A stretch of 64,000 nt of DNA from Prorocentrum cordatum (GCA_963575745.1 CAUYUJ010008557.1:735056-799055); one strand, 5' to 3'. Shown: positions 22,691-34,549, numbered from the stretch's first letter. The notes: generated from the sequence alone by a model not told the origin. Numbers and translations are program-made.

Positions 22691-23417
22691 GGCTGCTTCT
22701 CAGACTCGCTACCAGAGGCGAGCGATGCCATCTCCTGGTTTAGCGTGGGCAGACGCCAGAGACAGGCAGGAAGGTTTCCACCCAGCGGGGCGCGCGGTCG
22801 CCCGAAAAGGTTCCCGAGCGCACCTTGCGCTGCAAGCGCGGGCGCGTCCTCGGAAAGCAACCCGTGGGCACACGAAGGCGGCGCTAGCGGCTTGCCCCAG
22901 ACGGGGTTCCACAAGCCGCTGTTCAGGGACAGAGCGGCTCTACCGACATATGGAAATGGGCGCGAGGGGGGGGCCATCTTCCCCATCCCTCTTCTTGCCC
23001 TCCTCAAGTCGACTGACGGCATCCCGAGGCCATGGCGAAACCCTTGGGTGGGGGACGGTGGCGGCCTTACCCTGACCCTCGCGACGAGATGAGCGCCAGC
23101 ACCGCGAGGCGGGGCAGTAGAGATGACTTCTGAGCAAATCTGATGAGAGCGTCCTCTGAGCAGTCGAGAGGACCTCCGAGCAGTCGAGAGGACCCCTCCT
23201 TTCCGTCCCCCTCCCTCCCCTGCCCTCCTCACGCCCTCCCCCCGCCCATCCCTCCTCACGCCTGTCTGGGTCGCCCCCCCGATTCTTGGTTTGTCCCTGT
23301 CGGTTTCCTCGAGTCGGCGTGGCCAAAGCTCACGCCGCCACCCCGCGAGCCCTTCCTGCTCACAGAGCCTTGGACGTTTTTTCGGGATATTCGCGCATAT
23401 CTGGGAGACAAAACATA
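22691..23417. other. No gene recognised
   Basis: GC-rich. A 22-bp direct repeat (GAGCAGTCGAGAGGAC core) occurs twice at about 23157-23200. Confidence 0.4.
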
Positions 23418-23550
23418 CCGATACCACTACTCCCTGGACCACCTCCTGGGGTGCGTTCTAACCAGCCTTTCGAGACGAATCGGGCCGTGGCGACGAGGGC
23501 CTCCCAGGAGACCCAGAAAGGCGAAAACAAGGCAAGGGTAGCGGTATCGG
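23418..23550 (+). mobile_element. 133-bp MITE-like element, copy B
   Basis: Terminal inverted repeats CCGATACCACTACTCCC and GGGTAGCGGTATCGG. Gap-free partner of 15616-15748 in opposite orientation. Non-coding interior. Confidence 0.8.
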
Positions 23551-23669
23551 TTCATTTTCCTCCTCGGAACATTCCTTCCCTCCCTCTATTTATCCCTCGC
23601 CCCCGCTCGCGGGCGAAAAGCATACCCGTATCCGCGGCTTCGTGGACCGGTGGGGTCCGAGCAGATGGT

Positions 23670-23802
23670 GTCGGAGGATCGCGCCGCATCGCTGGTGCAT
23701 CGACGAGGCGGCTCGATGCGGAGCCAGAATTTCTCAACGCCGACGGCGCCGATGCATCGCCGACGTCGCGGATGCACCGGCGATGACGCGCGATCCTCCG
23801 AC
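23670..23802 (+). mobile_element. 133-bp foldback element with different ends
   Basis: Begins GTCGGAGGATCGCGC and ends GCGCGATCCTCCGAC, exact reverse complements. Imperfect pairing continues inward (GCATCGCTGGTGCATCGACG against the other arm). Non-coding. The ends do not match those of the CCGATACC family. Confidence 0.75.
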
Positions 23803-25394
23803 CCCATGTACGGTGGGGGCGTTGGTTAAGGAATTGTGCCCAGCAGACTTCAGACCCTGGCGGATTCCTTCTCAGATGAGGGTGGCGGTGTTATCCATGG
23901 CCGATCCACGATTGGAGCTCCACCGGCTTCCAGGGCCTGGATCCCTCATTCAATGGTTCATCCAATGCTCTCGCCGCACTCGGACCTGAGACCGCGAGGG
24001 CGCGGGCATGGACATGTTCGCCGCTCGTGGCCCGCCCGGAGGCCCGACCGCGCACGGCGCCTCGGCGTCCTCCTCCAGCACCGCGGCCGCGGGCGGGCCG
24101 GTCGGCGCGGCGCTGCAGCCGACGGGGCACGGGCAGGGGCAGCACGCAGGCGCGGGGCGGCCGCCACCTCGAAGCCTCAAAGCTGGCAGCCCGTGTCCTG
24201 AGGTCATGTGCAGCCGCGCCCCACTGGGCGGGGCGGGGGGACACGAGGGAAAACGGCTCGGTGCGGCCGTTGATGGGGCCGGCGGGACAACGGGAGGAAG
24301 GGGATGCCGAAGAGGGGGCGAACCGACTGACCGAACGAGCGAAGGGACAATAATGGACGCGTAGGTAGGCGGGGCGCCAGCCAGCGCGCAGACCCCCCCA
24401 GAGTGGATCACCAAGGGGAAGGGCGGGGGGCGGACGGGCCGACGGGCCAGTGGGGGGTGGGAGCACCTCCTCCCGTTCTAGCTTGCACTCGCGCTCCTGG
24501 AGGTGGGGAAGGGGTGGAGGCAGGGCGGCCGCGGCCGCCCCCCCCCCTGACACAAACGCCCAGGGACTGGCGGGCGTAGAGGTACAGGGAAAGGTCTGAG
24601 GTGTAGAGGTGCGCCCGCTCGGTGCTGTCCATGCCCGCCCCCGCCCCGCCAAGGCCCCCTACCCACCAAGTGGCTGGGCCGTGCATGGCGGGTCATGGTG
24701 AGCCCCTTCAAGGCGGAGAGGGTTTGGGAGCTACTGGTGGCTGTCGTCGAAAGCCGCTGGAGGTGCCGCCGCTTGAGTAGGTCAGGAAGGTATGCACGGT
24801 CCCGTCGTGAGAGTGGTGCTGGTGCTGATGTTGCTGTGGGCAGTGCCGTAGGCAGTGAGTGTGCAGGTTGGGTCAGGTGGAGAAATGAGAGGTTTGGAAC
24901 AGGGTGGTAGCCATCTGAGAGGTGGAGGTGCTGTCTGTGGAGAAGACTTGGTAGGAGCGCGGGAGGCCGCGCTCCGAGTGGGCAGCTGCAGCTCTGGAGG
25001 CGTGACGCTGGGAGTGGCGGGAGTGATGCTGGTGCTCCTCAGAGTGAGGGTGGCCCGTGCCACGGGTCCTGCAGCCAGCATAAGGGGAGGGGTTCGGAGT
25101 TGGCCGAGCTCTCGGCTTGTGTCGACGCTGCAGGATGCAGTTGTTCCCTGTGCTCGGTGACCGACCATCCCTGCTTGGGTATGCGGCGGGTGATAGCAAT
25201 GTCTGCCGGTTGCTTGGTGATGGTCGATATTGCCGTCAATTGACCCTGTGCCCGCTAAGGGCCGCTGTGGGAATCTTATTGTGTTGGCCAGCGGTGGACG
25301 GTCCATTCGTGGTAGCTGGCACGGTGCACGATTTTGTAGATTGCCTTGCGGTATTCGTCAAGGCCCGCAAGGTCGTCAAGTCATTAATACATGA
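23803..25394. other. No gene recognised
   Basis: An open frame 24008-24364 (+) starts MDMFAARGPPGG and is Gly/Ala/Ser-rich. The minus frame 24782-25306 is Pro/Thr/Ser-rich. Neither has a domain, so I do not call them. Confidence 0.35.
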
Positions 25395-26700
25395 ATAAGG
25401 AAGACATTAAGGCGTTATGATATTCATGTATTCAGATACCAAGATCTACATTAAGACAAACAGACATTAAATCATACGACAGTAAGGCATTCAGACATTA
25501 CTACGTGAATTCATTAACGCATTAAAGCATAAGGCAGTCAGTCGACAAATGCCATTCATCCGTGGGTATAATAACTCATGGTGGCATGACGACATCACGG
25601 CATTGATACATTCAGACGTTACTGCATTACTACATTACGACATTTACGCACTGAGACATTAAGCCATTAAGGACTAAGACATGTGTGCATTCAGGCATTG
25701 ATGCATTCAGGCACTCTGACAGTCAGATAACGCATTAATGCATTACGCCATTACGACATTTGCACATTTAGACGTTCAGCCATGACCACATTCAGACATT
25801 AACACATTGACACGTTCAGACATTAATGCATTCAGACATGAAGGCGTCAATGCATATGGTGCATTAGGACATTAAGGCATTACGGCATTACGACATTCAG
25901 ACATTGAGACATTGAGACATGAAGCCATTAGGACATTAATGCATTACGACATTAAGACATTAATGCATTCAACCATTAAGTCATTACGACGTTACGACAT
26001 TCAACCATTGAAACATTAAGACATGCAGACAACACGGCATCAAGGCATTCAGACATTCAGAAATTATTGCATTCTGGCATTGCGGCATTAAGACAGTAAA
26101 ACATTAATGTACTACGTCATTCGGACATTCAGGCGTTAAGGCAGTAAGACATTAAGACACTAAACCATTAAGGCATTAAGACATCAAGGCATTAAATCAT
26201 GAAGACATTGCGGCCTTACGGCATCAGGACTAGAACACATGAAGGCATTCAACTATTATGGCAATAAGACATTACGACAAATACATACAGCCATTTACGA
26301 CATTCAGGCAATCAGACATTCAGACATCAAGACAGTCAGACATTCAGGCATCAAGGCATTTCGACATTATAACATTAGGACATTGAGACATTACGACAAT
26401 GAGGCATTGCTGCAGTAAGGCGCTCATACATTAAGACGGTAAGACATTTAGACATTGAAACATTATGAACGTGCGGCAATACGGCATTAAAACATTACTG
26501 TATTACACCATTCGGGCATGAAGCCATTAAGACATTCATGCATTATTGGATTAGGACATGGAAGCATCAAGGCATTCCGACATTGAGGTATTAAGACGTT
26601 GAGACGTAATGGCATTTTGGCATTAAGAAATCCATGCGTTTAGGCATTCAGACACTACGGCGCTAAGGTATTCCGACATTAATGTATGACGAAATGGGAC
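25395..26700 (+). repeat. Octamer satellite (CATTNNGN), block 1
   Basis: Degenerate 8-bp period: CATTAAGA, CATTCAGA, CATTACGA, CATTAAGG, CATTAATG and variants. It is AT-richer than its surroundings and has no long ORF. A second block of the same family is at 59100-60065. Confidence 0.95.
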
Positions 26701-26939
26701 ATTAATATTTTTCTCGCCTCGCGGGGTGCACGTCCAGAGCATGTAGCGACTGGGCGTCGGGTGGTTTGCCTTGCGGGTTTGCGTCGCTGGTCTGCCGCAT
26801 CGTTTTCAAGAGGGACGGCGGATGCGTCCCCACCCTTTTCAGTGCAATATTTGGATACATTGGATTCGTTGCGTTGTAGCATCCGCAGAAAACGCGGATG
26901 CTTAACACGTCACTTCCGGACGTGGATTCTTTTCGCTTC

Positions 26940-27260
26940 GCGAGGTGCTTGTCAGGACCACGTACAGTCCAGCTGTGGGACCTCTTTGGAGCCTATTGGG
27001 GCCTTCTTGGGGGTTTCTTGGGGGCCTCTTGGGGCCACCAGGGGGCTTCTTCGGGGCCTCTTGGGGGCGTCTTGGGCCTTCTTGGGGCGCTCTCGCGCGG
27101 TGCAGCTCCTGCGGAGGCTGTCTTGGTGGCCTCGGGGCCGTCTTGGGGCTCTCTTGAGGTCCTCTTGGGCCGTCTTGGCCGCCTCTTGGACGGTCAGGGG
27201 CCTCTGAGAGTCGACAAAGGCGAGAACGCTAAAATCTTTCAAAAAACCATACGACAATCA
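26940..27260 (+). repeat. CTTGGGGCC dispersed repeat, copy 1
   Basis: Degenerate CTTGGGGCC words, then the conserved core GACAAAGGCGAGAACGCTAA at about 27213 and an A-rich tail ending AAAACCAT. Four other copies are in the window (31555, 33340, 58470, 61660). Confidence 0.8.
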
Positions 27261-27499
27261 ATCAGTTTGGCTCCGCCTCCTCCTCCTCTTCCGCGTCGTC
27301 TTCTTCCTGTGGTCCGGACCGAGACGGGGAGCTGAATCATTGTCATCGTGAGGGAGGGGGCAGGCCACGAAACAATTCGTCAGCGGACTCCCGGGCGTGC
27401 TTCCGATCTTCGAAGGGATGCGAACGCGGTTCGCGACCACGGAGAATGCTGAAGCAGGAGCATGCAAACCCTCCCGGGGGATCGTGACAGGTTGGGTCC

Positions 27500-28850
27500 T
27501 CCACCCCGACGACTCGAAGCTGGTGAGCGAGCACCGAGCCAAAACTGGTCCTGCAGCGCGTGCCCGACGCGATCATGGTGAAAATCGCAGGGAGCATGGC
27601 GCCCCGCTTTGGCAATCAGCCCGCTGGTGTCTTCCCAGTGAAGCGGAAAGAGGTGTGAAGGGATCGCAGCCCCGGCTTCAAAGCCATGGTGAAGCGCGCG
27701 GGGTTCCCGGTGGTCCCGCACTTTGCCGCCGCGGCCCACTGCGTCACCGGTACCATTCTGCCACGGGCCATCATCGACCTCCTGGACGTGCGCGCGACGC
27801 CCCATGCGTCAATGGTGCCCGCGGGCTACGTGGCCATCAGCCGTGCTAGGAGGGCTGACGACTTGATCACCACCCAGCCTTTTTCCCCCATGCTGTTCCG
27901 CCAGGGGCACCAGACGGGCCCAGGGCTCCTGCATTCGCTCACAGCTGGGGAAATGACGGCGGAACAGACGAGAGCCGGCTGGGCCAAGGCAGAGAACGAT
28001 GCGGCTTCCAGGTCGTCCAAGAAATTGGTGGACGCCACTCTCCGGCGCGGCGGCTGCCACCAACGGAAGGAAGCGGGCAGTTTCCCGGGAAGTGGCATGA
28101 GAACGAGCGATCCTGCGGAGCACGCCGCGGCTGTGCTCAGCCAGGGCGCGTGGAGGAGGTGCGCCCTCTGCGCGCAGGGGCAGGCCGGACATGCTGGCGC
28201 AGGCTTGCAACCTGCCCATTCCACGCGCTTCTCCTCGAGAGGGGCGTACGTCGAGCGCTGCAAGTGCGGGCAGCGGAGATCGCTGGCGCACTTCAGACTC
28301 GGAGAAGCGAACGATCTGAAGGCGCGGGGAGACCTCAACCGCGCCGCCTGGCCGCCTGCATCGGCCGCGCCCCGGGCCGGCTCCACCTCGACGCGCAGTC
28401 GGAAGTCCGCCTGTTCAAGCGCGCGCAGTGCGCGGCCCAGAAGCTGAAGGAGGAGTCCGATGAGACCTCTTTCAAGCAGCACCGCAGCGCGAAGGACGTG
28501 ATCTGCACGGCCTGCGCGGACATGAAAATTACACCCTGGCGCCGGGGAAAGGATGGGCGTTGCGGGGCGAGGCCGCCAGAGCGCTTGAAGAACGGGTGCG
28601 AGTTCTACTGCGAGAGCTGCAAATGCCCGCCGTGCTCGGCGCGCGGGGCGACGCCGCGGCCGATGATGGGGAAGTTCGCGGCGAGGGGGCTGCCGCGGTG
28701 GACCTGCGCGGCGCGCCGCAGGGTGAGCGACGCTGTTCAGTGCGGGGCGCGTTCTACTGTCATTCCCCGGAGAACCGCCTGGACGTCGCAGCAAGACTGC
28801 GGAGGACTGCTGCGCCGGAAGTGCCAGAGAAACGCATGAGTTTTCCTCTC
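27500..28850 (+). pseudogene. SF1 (Pif1-like) helicase C-terminus with Cys-rich tail
   Basis: The readable chain starts with VPDAIMVKIAGSMAPRFGNQ, hits an in-frame TGA at 27656, and continues as FAAAAHCVTGTILPRAIIDL. This resembles helicase motif V, which is usually T-A-H-x-x-Q-G. It then reads GYVAISRARRADDLI, like motif VI, followed by QPFSPMLFRQG. The tail has paired Cys motifs: RRCALCAQ, ERCKCGQR and, after a frameshift near 28350, VICTACADM and FYCESCKCPPC. Walker A/B motifs would lie upstream and are absent here, so this is a 5'-truncated copy. Pif1-like and Helitron helicases share these motifs. A Rep domain, which would decide for Helitron, is not seen. It is probably a retroposed or transposon-borne fragment. 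Confidence 0.65.
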
Positions 28851-29103
28851 GGTCATGCAGCCTGACCCCACGTGACCGCGCGCCCCTCTGCGGCGCGCCC
28901 AGCCAGCCGTCTGCGCCGCCGCGTGGGGCCTTGCTGCGTCGCTGGAGCCCCGCTGCGCGCGCGCCGTTTCCGGCGCCCGAGCCTCATCGCGTTGCGCAAA
29001 GTCGCCGCCGGCAGCTGTGCGCGGAGCCTGCCCGATGTCACGCCGGGCGGAACACTGTGTCCTCGCGAGACGCAGGGACTGCGAGGGTGCCAATGCCGCG
29101 TTG

Positions 29104-29163
29104 TTTTTTCCCAACCATCCTGTGGTGTTGGGCCCTCGTTTTGACGAGACAGCGCCCCGCGTC
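29104..29163 (-). repeat. GAG-linked module, copy 2
   Basis: Reverse complement of the module at 7404-7463, with TTGTTTTTTCCCAACCATCC at its edge. It is followed by a CTC/CCT microsatellite at 29164-29236, the same arrangement as the other copies when read on the minus strand. Confidence 0.85.
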
Positions 29164-29236
29164 TCCTCCTTCCACCCTCCTTCCTTCCTCCCCCCTCCTC
29201 CTCCCCCATCCTCCCTCCTCCCCCTCCTTGCCTCTG
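29164..29236 (-). repeat. CTCC-rich microsatellite
   Basis: Degenerate CCT/CTCC run between the module and the 77-bp array. Confidence 0.85.
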
Positions 29237-30390
29237 CTCTCGGCGCACCTCGCGCGCGTTTCGTAGCCCCGTAGGGAGTTCCACCGAAGGCCCCAGTGGG
29301 AGTGTTCGCATGCGGTTCCCCCACCCAGGGCAGCGTTTCGTGGCCCCACAGCGAGCTCCACCGAAGGCCCCAGTGGGGGCGTTCGCATGCGGGCCCCACA
29401 CCCAGGGCAGCGCTTCGTGGCCCCATAGGGGGCCCCACGGAAGGCCCCACTGGGGGTGTTCGCATGCGGCCCCCCCCGCCCAGGACAGCGTTTCGTGGCC
29501 CCAAAGGGGGCTCCACCGAAGGCCCCGGCGGGTGTTCGCATGCGGGCCCCCGCCCTGGACAGCGCTTCGCGGCCCCAAAGAGAGCTCCACCGAAGGCCCC
29601 ATTGGGGGTGTTTGCATGCGGGCCCCCCTCCCAGGGCAGCGTTTCGCGACTTCATAAGGGGGCTCCACCGAAGGCCCAAGTGGGGGCGTTCGCACGCGGT
29701 CCCTTCACCCAGGACAGCGCATCGTGGCCCCATGGGGAGCTCCGCCGAAGGCCACAGTGGGGGTGTTCGCATGCGGGCCCCCCTCCCAGGGCAGCGTTTC
29801 GTTGCCCCATCGGGAGCTCCGCCGATGGCCTCAGCAAGGAGGGAGGGGGGAGGTGGGGGTCACATGCGTGTCCCCCACCCAGGACAGCGCTTCGTGGCCC
29901 CATAGGGAGCTCCACCGACGGCCCCACTGGCGGTGTTCGTATGCGATTCCCCCATGCAGGACAGCGTTTCGTGGCCCCATAGAGGGCCCCACCGAAGGCC
30001 CCATTGGAGGTGTTTGCATGCGGGTCCCCCACCCAGGAAAGCGCTTCGCTGCCCCATAGGGGGCTCCACCGAAGGCCTCAGTGGGGGCGTTCGCATGCGG
30101 GTCCCCCACCCTGGACAGCGCTTAGTTGCCATTGGGAGCTCCACCGAAGGCCACAGCGGGGGTGCTCGCATGCGGTTTTCCAACCCAGGACAGCCCTTCG
30201 TGGCTCCATCGTAAGCTTCACCGAAGGCCCCACTGGGGGTGTTCGCATGCATCTTCCCCGTCAAGGACAGCGCTTCGTGGCCCCGTAGGGGGCTCCACCG
30301 AAGGCCCCAAGTGGAGGTGTTCGCATGCGCCCCCCCCCCCCCCCTCCCCCCCCCCCCACACCACCCCCCACCCCGCCCCACCCCACCCAG

Positions 30391-30557
30391 GACAGCGTTT
30401 CGCGGCCCCATAATGACTTCCACCGAAGGCCCCACTGGGGGCGTTCGCATGCGTCTCTCCCACGCAGGACAGCGTTTCGCGACAGCGCTTCGTAGCCCCA
30501 TAGGGAGCTCCACCGAAGGTCCCACGGCCCCAGTGGGTGTGTTCGCATGCGTGCCCC
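30391..30557 (+). repeat. 167-bp segment duplicated inside the array, copy 1
   Basis: Identical base for base to 31028-31194, although neighbouring units diverge. It includes the aberrant junction GTTTCGCGACAGCGCTTCG. Confidence 0.95.
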
Positions 30558-31027
30558 CCACGCAGGACAGCGTTTCGTGGCTCCACAGGGAGCCCCACCG
30601 AAGGCCCCAGTGGGGGTGTTCGCATGCGTCTCCCCCACCCAGGACAGCGCTTCGTGGCCCCATAGGGAGCTCCACCGAATTCCCCAGCGGGGGCGTTCGC
30701 ACGCGGGTCCCCTACGCAGGACAGCGCTTCGTGGCCCCATAGGGAGCTCAGCCGAAGGCCACAGTGGGGGTGTTCGCATGCGTCTCCCCCACGCAGGACA
30801 GCGCTTCGCGGCCCCACAGGGGGCACCACCGACGGCCACAGTGGGGGTGTTCGCATGCGTCTCCCCCTACGCAGGACAGCGTTTCGTGGCGCCATAAACA
30901 GCCCCCCGAAGGCTCCAGCGGGGGTGTTCGCATGCGTCTCGCCCGCGCAGGACAGCGCTTCGTGGCCCCATAGGGGGCTCCACCGAAGGCACCACTGGGG
31001 GTGTCCGCATGCGTCTTCCCCACCCAG

Positions 31028-31194
31028 GACAGCGTTTCGCGGCCCCATAATGACTTCCACCGAAGGCCCCACTGGGGGCGTTCGCATGCGTCTCTCCCAC
31101 GCAGGACAGCGTTTCGCGACAGCGCTTCGTAGCCCCATAGGGAGCTCCACCGAAGGTCCCACGGCCCCAGTGGGTGTGTTCGCATGCGTGCCCC
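31028..31194 (+). repeat. 167-bp segment duplicated inside the array, copy 2
   Basis: Exact copy of 30391-30557 at an offset of 637 bp. Confidence 0.95.
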
Positions 31195-31554
31195 ACCGAA
31201 GGCCCCAGTGGGGGCGTTCGCATGCGTCTCCCCCGCCCAGGACAGCGTTCCGTGGCCCCACAGGGAGCTCCACCGAAGGCCCCACTCGGGGTGTTCGCAT
31301 GCGTCTCCCCCACGCAGGACAGCGCTTCGTTGCGCAGTTCGCATGCGTCCTCCCCCGCCCACCGCAGGCCCACTGTGGCACGCCCCTCACACGGTTCGTG
31401 GCCCCATAGGGAGCGCTGCACATGGTTGGGCCCTTCGCCAGGCTAATTTAAAAAAAAAAGGTGTTGGCTTCAATGTCACGCCGCTTCCTTCAGTCCTCTG
31501 CGGTAGCGTCTCCTGTCGTCTCCTACGGCGGTCTGCAGAGCAGACCTGGAGTCG

Positions 31555-32040
31555 CGCAGGTTTGGGAGTTCATTTGGGGGACTTCCGCGGGTTTGGGGGA
31601 GGCTTCCCCGGTGCATTTCGGAGAGTATTGGGGGCCTCTTGGGGCTTCTTGGCGGCGTCGGGGGCCGTCTTGGGGCTGCCTTGGGGCCCTCCTGTGGTCC
31701 TCTTGCGTAGTCTTGGGGGCCTCCTGGACCGTCTTGATGCTTTCCTGGGCCGTCTTCGGGCCCTCTTGGGCCGTCTTGGGGCCCTCTTCGGTGCCTCTTG
31801 GGCCGTCCTGGGCCATTGTGGAGGCTGCTTGGGCCGTCCTGAGTCTCTGAGTCGAAAAAAGGTGAGAGCGCTAAAATATGGCAAAACCATTGGCAAGGGC
31901 GTCCTCTTGGGGCCTTCTAGGGCCGTCATGGGGCCTTGCTGGGCCCTCTTGGGGCCATCTTGGATGGTATCGGGGCCGTTGTGGCCCGTCATGGGGCCGT
32001 CCAGAGGCGTCTGGGCGCCCTCCCCAAGAGGCCCCAGGGG
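31555..32040 (+). repeat. CTTGGGGCC dispersed repeat, copy 2
   Basis: Degenerate CTTGGGGCC words either side of the core GTCGAAAAAAGGTGAGAGCG at 31852, with a tail ending AAAACCAT as in copy 1. Confidence 0.85.
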
Positions 32041-32057
32041 CCCAAATCGTTTATTTT

Positions 32058-32078
32058 TCACACGCACACACACACACA

Positions 32079-32110
<32 letters not shown>

Positions 32111-32432
32111 CACACGCACGCACGCACGCACGCGCGCACACGCGCACACGCGCACACGCGCACACGCGCACACGCGCACACGCGCACACGCACACGCACA
32201 CGCACACGCACACGCACACGCACACGCACACGCACACGCACACGCACACGCACACGCACACGCACACGCACACGCACACGCACACGCACACGCACACGCA
32301 CGCACACGCACACGCACACGCACACGCACACGCACACGCACACACACACACGCACGCACGCACGCACGCACGCACACACACACATACACGCACACACACG
32401 CACACACGCACACACACATATATATATATACA
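32058..32432 (+). repeat. CACACG/CACGCA microsatellite
   Basis: About 375 bp of CA-CG dinucleotide and hexamer variants, ending in a TA run at 32418-32430. Confidence 0.97.
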
Positions 32433-32716
32433 CGCAAGACTGCAGTGGCGCTTCGCGCCATGCACCTTGGTCCTTGAAGCGCGGTACGCAGGCGGAATAG
32501 CAGGGAGGTCAAGCCGACAATTCAGCGATAATTCCTTGTTGCCTTTTCCGGCATCGCCGCTACAATCATGTGATTCGCTATTATTCCTCCATGTTTCTTT
32601 TCCTCATTTTCGCTATGCCCTGCGCATTCCCCCCATCCTCCTCAGCTCTTTATTGCGGAGGCTCCTCCTTGGAGAGCCTCTGGGGGCCTCGCAAAAGTTG
32701 TTTCAGGCGTTCTTAA
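32433..32716. other. No gene recognised
   Basis: Unique-looking sequence between the microsatellite and the left inverted arm. Confidence 0.4.
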
Positions 32717-33335
32717 TTCCCTACCTAGGCTCTGCCTAGAAGGGTTCTTACTCGGTGTGCTTAAAGGGCCGGGCAGTGCAACCCGCCCCGGGCGGTTCCC
32801 CCAGCATCCGCCCCGCGGTTCCCCCAGTGACGTTCCCTTAGCTTAGCGTTGCTTATCTCATTTTAGTTTAGCTTAGTTCATATTAGCTTAGCTTAGCTTC
32901 ATCTTAGCTCAGGTTTATCTTGGCTTAGCTTACCTTCATCTTAGCTTCGCTGAGCTTTAGCATAGCAGAGAACAGCAGAGCATAGCATAGCGTAGCATGG
33001 CATAGCGCATCACATCATATCATAGCATAGCCCATCATAGCATAACATAGCGCAGCATATCATATCATATCATAGCGCAGCACAGCACAGCACAACATAG
33101 CACGCGCAGCATAACATATCATTTCATAGCAGAGCATATCATAGCATAGCGCAGCTTAGCATAGCATATCATAGCATAGCTTAGCATAACACAGCGCATC
33201 ATGACGTATCTTAGCATATCATAGCATCGCATAACATAGCACAGCGCAGCATAGCATGGTATAGCATAGCATAGCATAGCAACTAACGCTGCTTTCCTAG
33301 GGGCTCCAATTTCTAGGTAGGGTCGCACTGGGGTA
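32717..33335 (+). repeat. Long inverted arm, left copy
   Basis: Begins TTCCCTACCTAGGCTCTGCC and ends TTCTAGGTAGGGTCGCACTG plus GGGTA. Inside are pentamer arrays, TTAGC types to about 32950, then CATAG/CATAT types. The reverse complement lies at 37647-38343. Each arm also has its own short terminal inverted repeat CCCTACCTAG / CTAGGTAGGG, so an arm may be a complete small element. Confidence 0.85.
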
Positions 33336-33339
33336 ATGC

Positions 33340-33950
33340 TTTCAGGGGGCCTCCTGGGTGTATTCTAGGGGCCTTTGGGGGCTTCCTCGGGCCACCCTGC
33401 CTCCAACCGCGGTCTCCCTGAACGACCGTGTCACGATTTGGAATGCTTCGGAGGGTGTCTTGGGGCCATCTTGGGCCGCCATGGGGCTCTCTTAGGGCCT
33501 TCTTGGACCCGTGTTGTGCTGTTTTGGGGCTCTCTCGGACTGCCTGGAAGCCCTTTCTTTTCGGACGTTTGCGGAGCGATTTTGGAGCCTCTTAGGCGGC
33601 TTCGGGCGCCCGGAAGACCGCCGTCTTGGAGCGTCGGGAAGCCGAGAAGAAGATAACCCCAAAATTTACAACAAAAAAAACCAACATCAAATTAATGATT
33701 TTTTGCCTCGTGGGGCCTTCTTGGGAGCGCTCTTGGAGGCCTCTTTGGGGCCGTCCTGGACGCCTCTTGGGCCATCTTGAGGTCGCGTCGGTCACTTTTG
33801 GAACGCTTTTGCGCTGTCCTGGGGGTCTCTGGGACGTTTCCGACGACCCTCCTGATCGCCCCAGGCGCGCTGCGAAGGCTTGTCAAAACGCCTTGCGAGG
33901 CCCGGGGGGCCGCTTCGAGGCCCGCCCGGAGGGTTCCAAACTCTAAAGCG
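33340..33950 (+). repeat. CTTGGGGCC dispersed repeat, copy 3
   Basis: Degenerate CTTGGGGCC words around a core GCCGAGAAGAAGATAACCCC at about 33641 and an A-rich tail. More divergent than copies 1 and 2. Confidence 0.75.
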
Positions 33951-34024
33951 AGCTGAGGGGCGCATGGAGTGGAAGCGAACGTGCGCCCGCGGCCGCGTCG
34001 GCTCAAGCGGCCAGCCGCCCAAAT

Positions 34025-34549
34025 ATGACTGTGCCCCACTGCGAAGCACACAGTCGCTATCGAGATCAGAAGGATATTCCTACTGCTTCAGATGGCACAT
34101 CCTCTCCTGCTGGGACTACCGTTACTACGGTACAACAGAGCTGGAGCTTGGCTTCGCCCACGGCGAAGCTGCTTGGTAGCGGAGCTGGCCTACGGTGGTC
34201 AGCCCTTGCTCTAATCCTCGCCATCCGCGGCGCTATCTGGTGGGCTACGGACATGGTGGAATATCAGGATGCAGTGGGTTTGCGCGGAAGAATGTACATA
34301 ACTACGCAGTACCGCAAGGACACTTGCAGCGATACCTCTGTTCAAGCGGAGGTCTCTTCCCTACATCCGACCTCCCTGCGCTACTTTACTCCTGAAGTCC
34401 ACCCACCTACTCCAATTCGAACGTTCTTCGAACACACAATGCATGGAAATATGCCTTACGACATGTAGCCGCCTCCGACCCCGCGCAGACTCACGACTGC
34501 ACAACGGAAGTCCCGACCGACTACATCCGACTACGACCTACGAGGCCAT
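34025..34549 (+). pseudogene. 5' part of copia-like polyprotein, unassigned
   Basis: A 147-codon frame at 34025-34468 reads as Ser/Thr-rich sequence, then a hydrophobic stretch SALALILAIRGAIWWATDM. I recognise no domain. Its position just before Gag suggests leader sequence. Confidence 0.4.

Larger units (their letters stand above)
29252..31420 (+). repeat. Array of about 27 units of about 77 bp
   Basis: Unit anchors are GCGCTTCGTGGCCCCATAGG, CTCCACCGAAGGCCCC and TGTTCGCATGCG. Unit starts at 29333, 29410, 29488, 29562 and 29639 give spacings of 74-78 bp. Seventy-eight bp is 26 codons, so long pseudo-ORFs arise on both strands. C-tracts interrupt at 30330-30390. The same unit occurs inverted in the array at 57475-58030. 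Confidence 0.95.

Noticed and set aside
24008-24364. Gly/Ala/Ser-rich ORF starting MDMFAARG as a host exon
   Set aside because: Plausible composition but no domain, no splice evidence and overlapping frames. Not enough to call.
29252-31423. ORFs of up to 401 codons on both strands in the 77-bp array
   Set aside because: Unit length near 78 bp (26 codons) and lack of stops create them; both strands are open with equal quality.
32057-32512. Thr-His and Cys-Val repeat proteins over the CACACG run
   Set aside because: Pure microsatellite translation.
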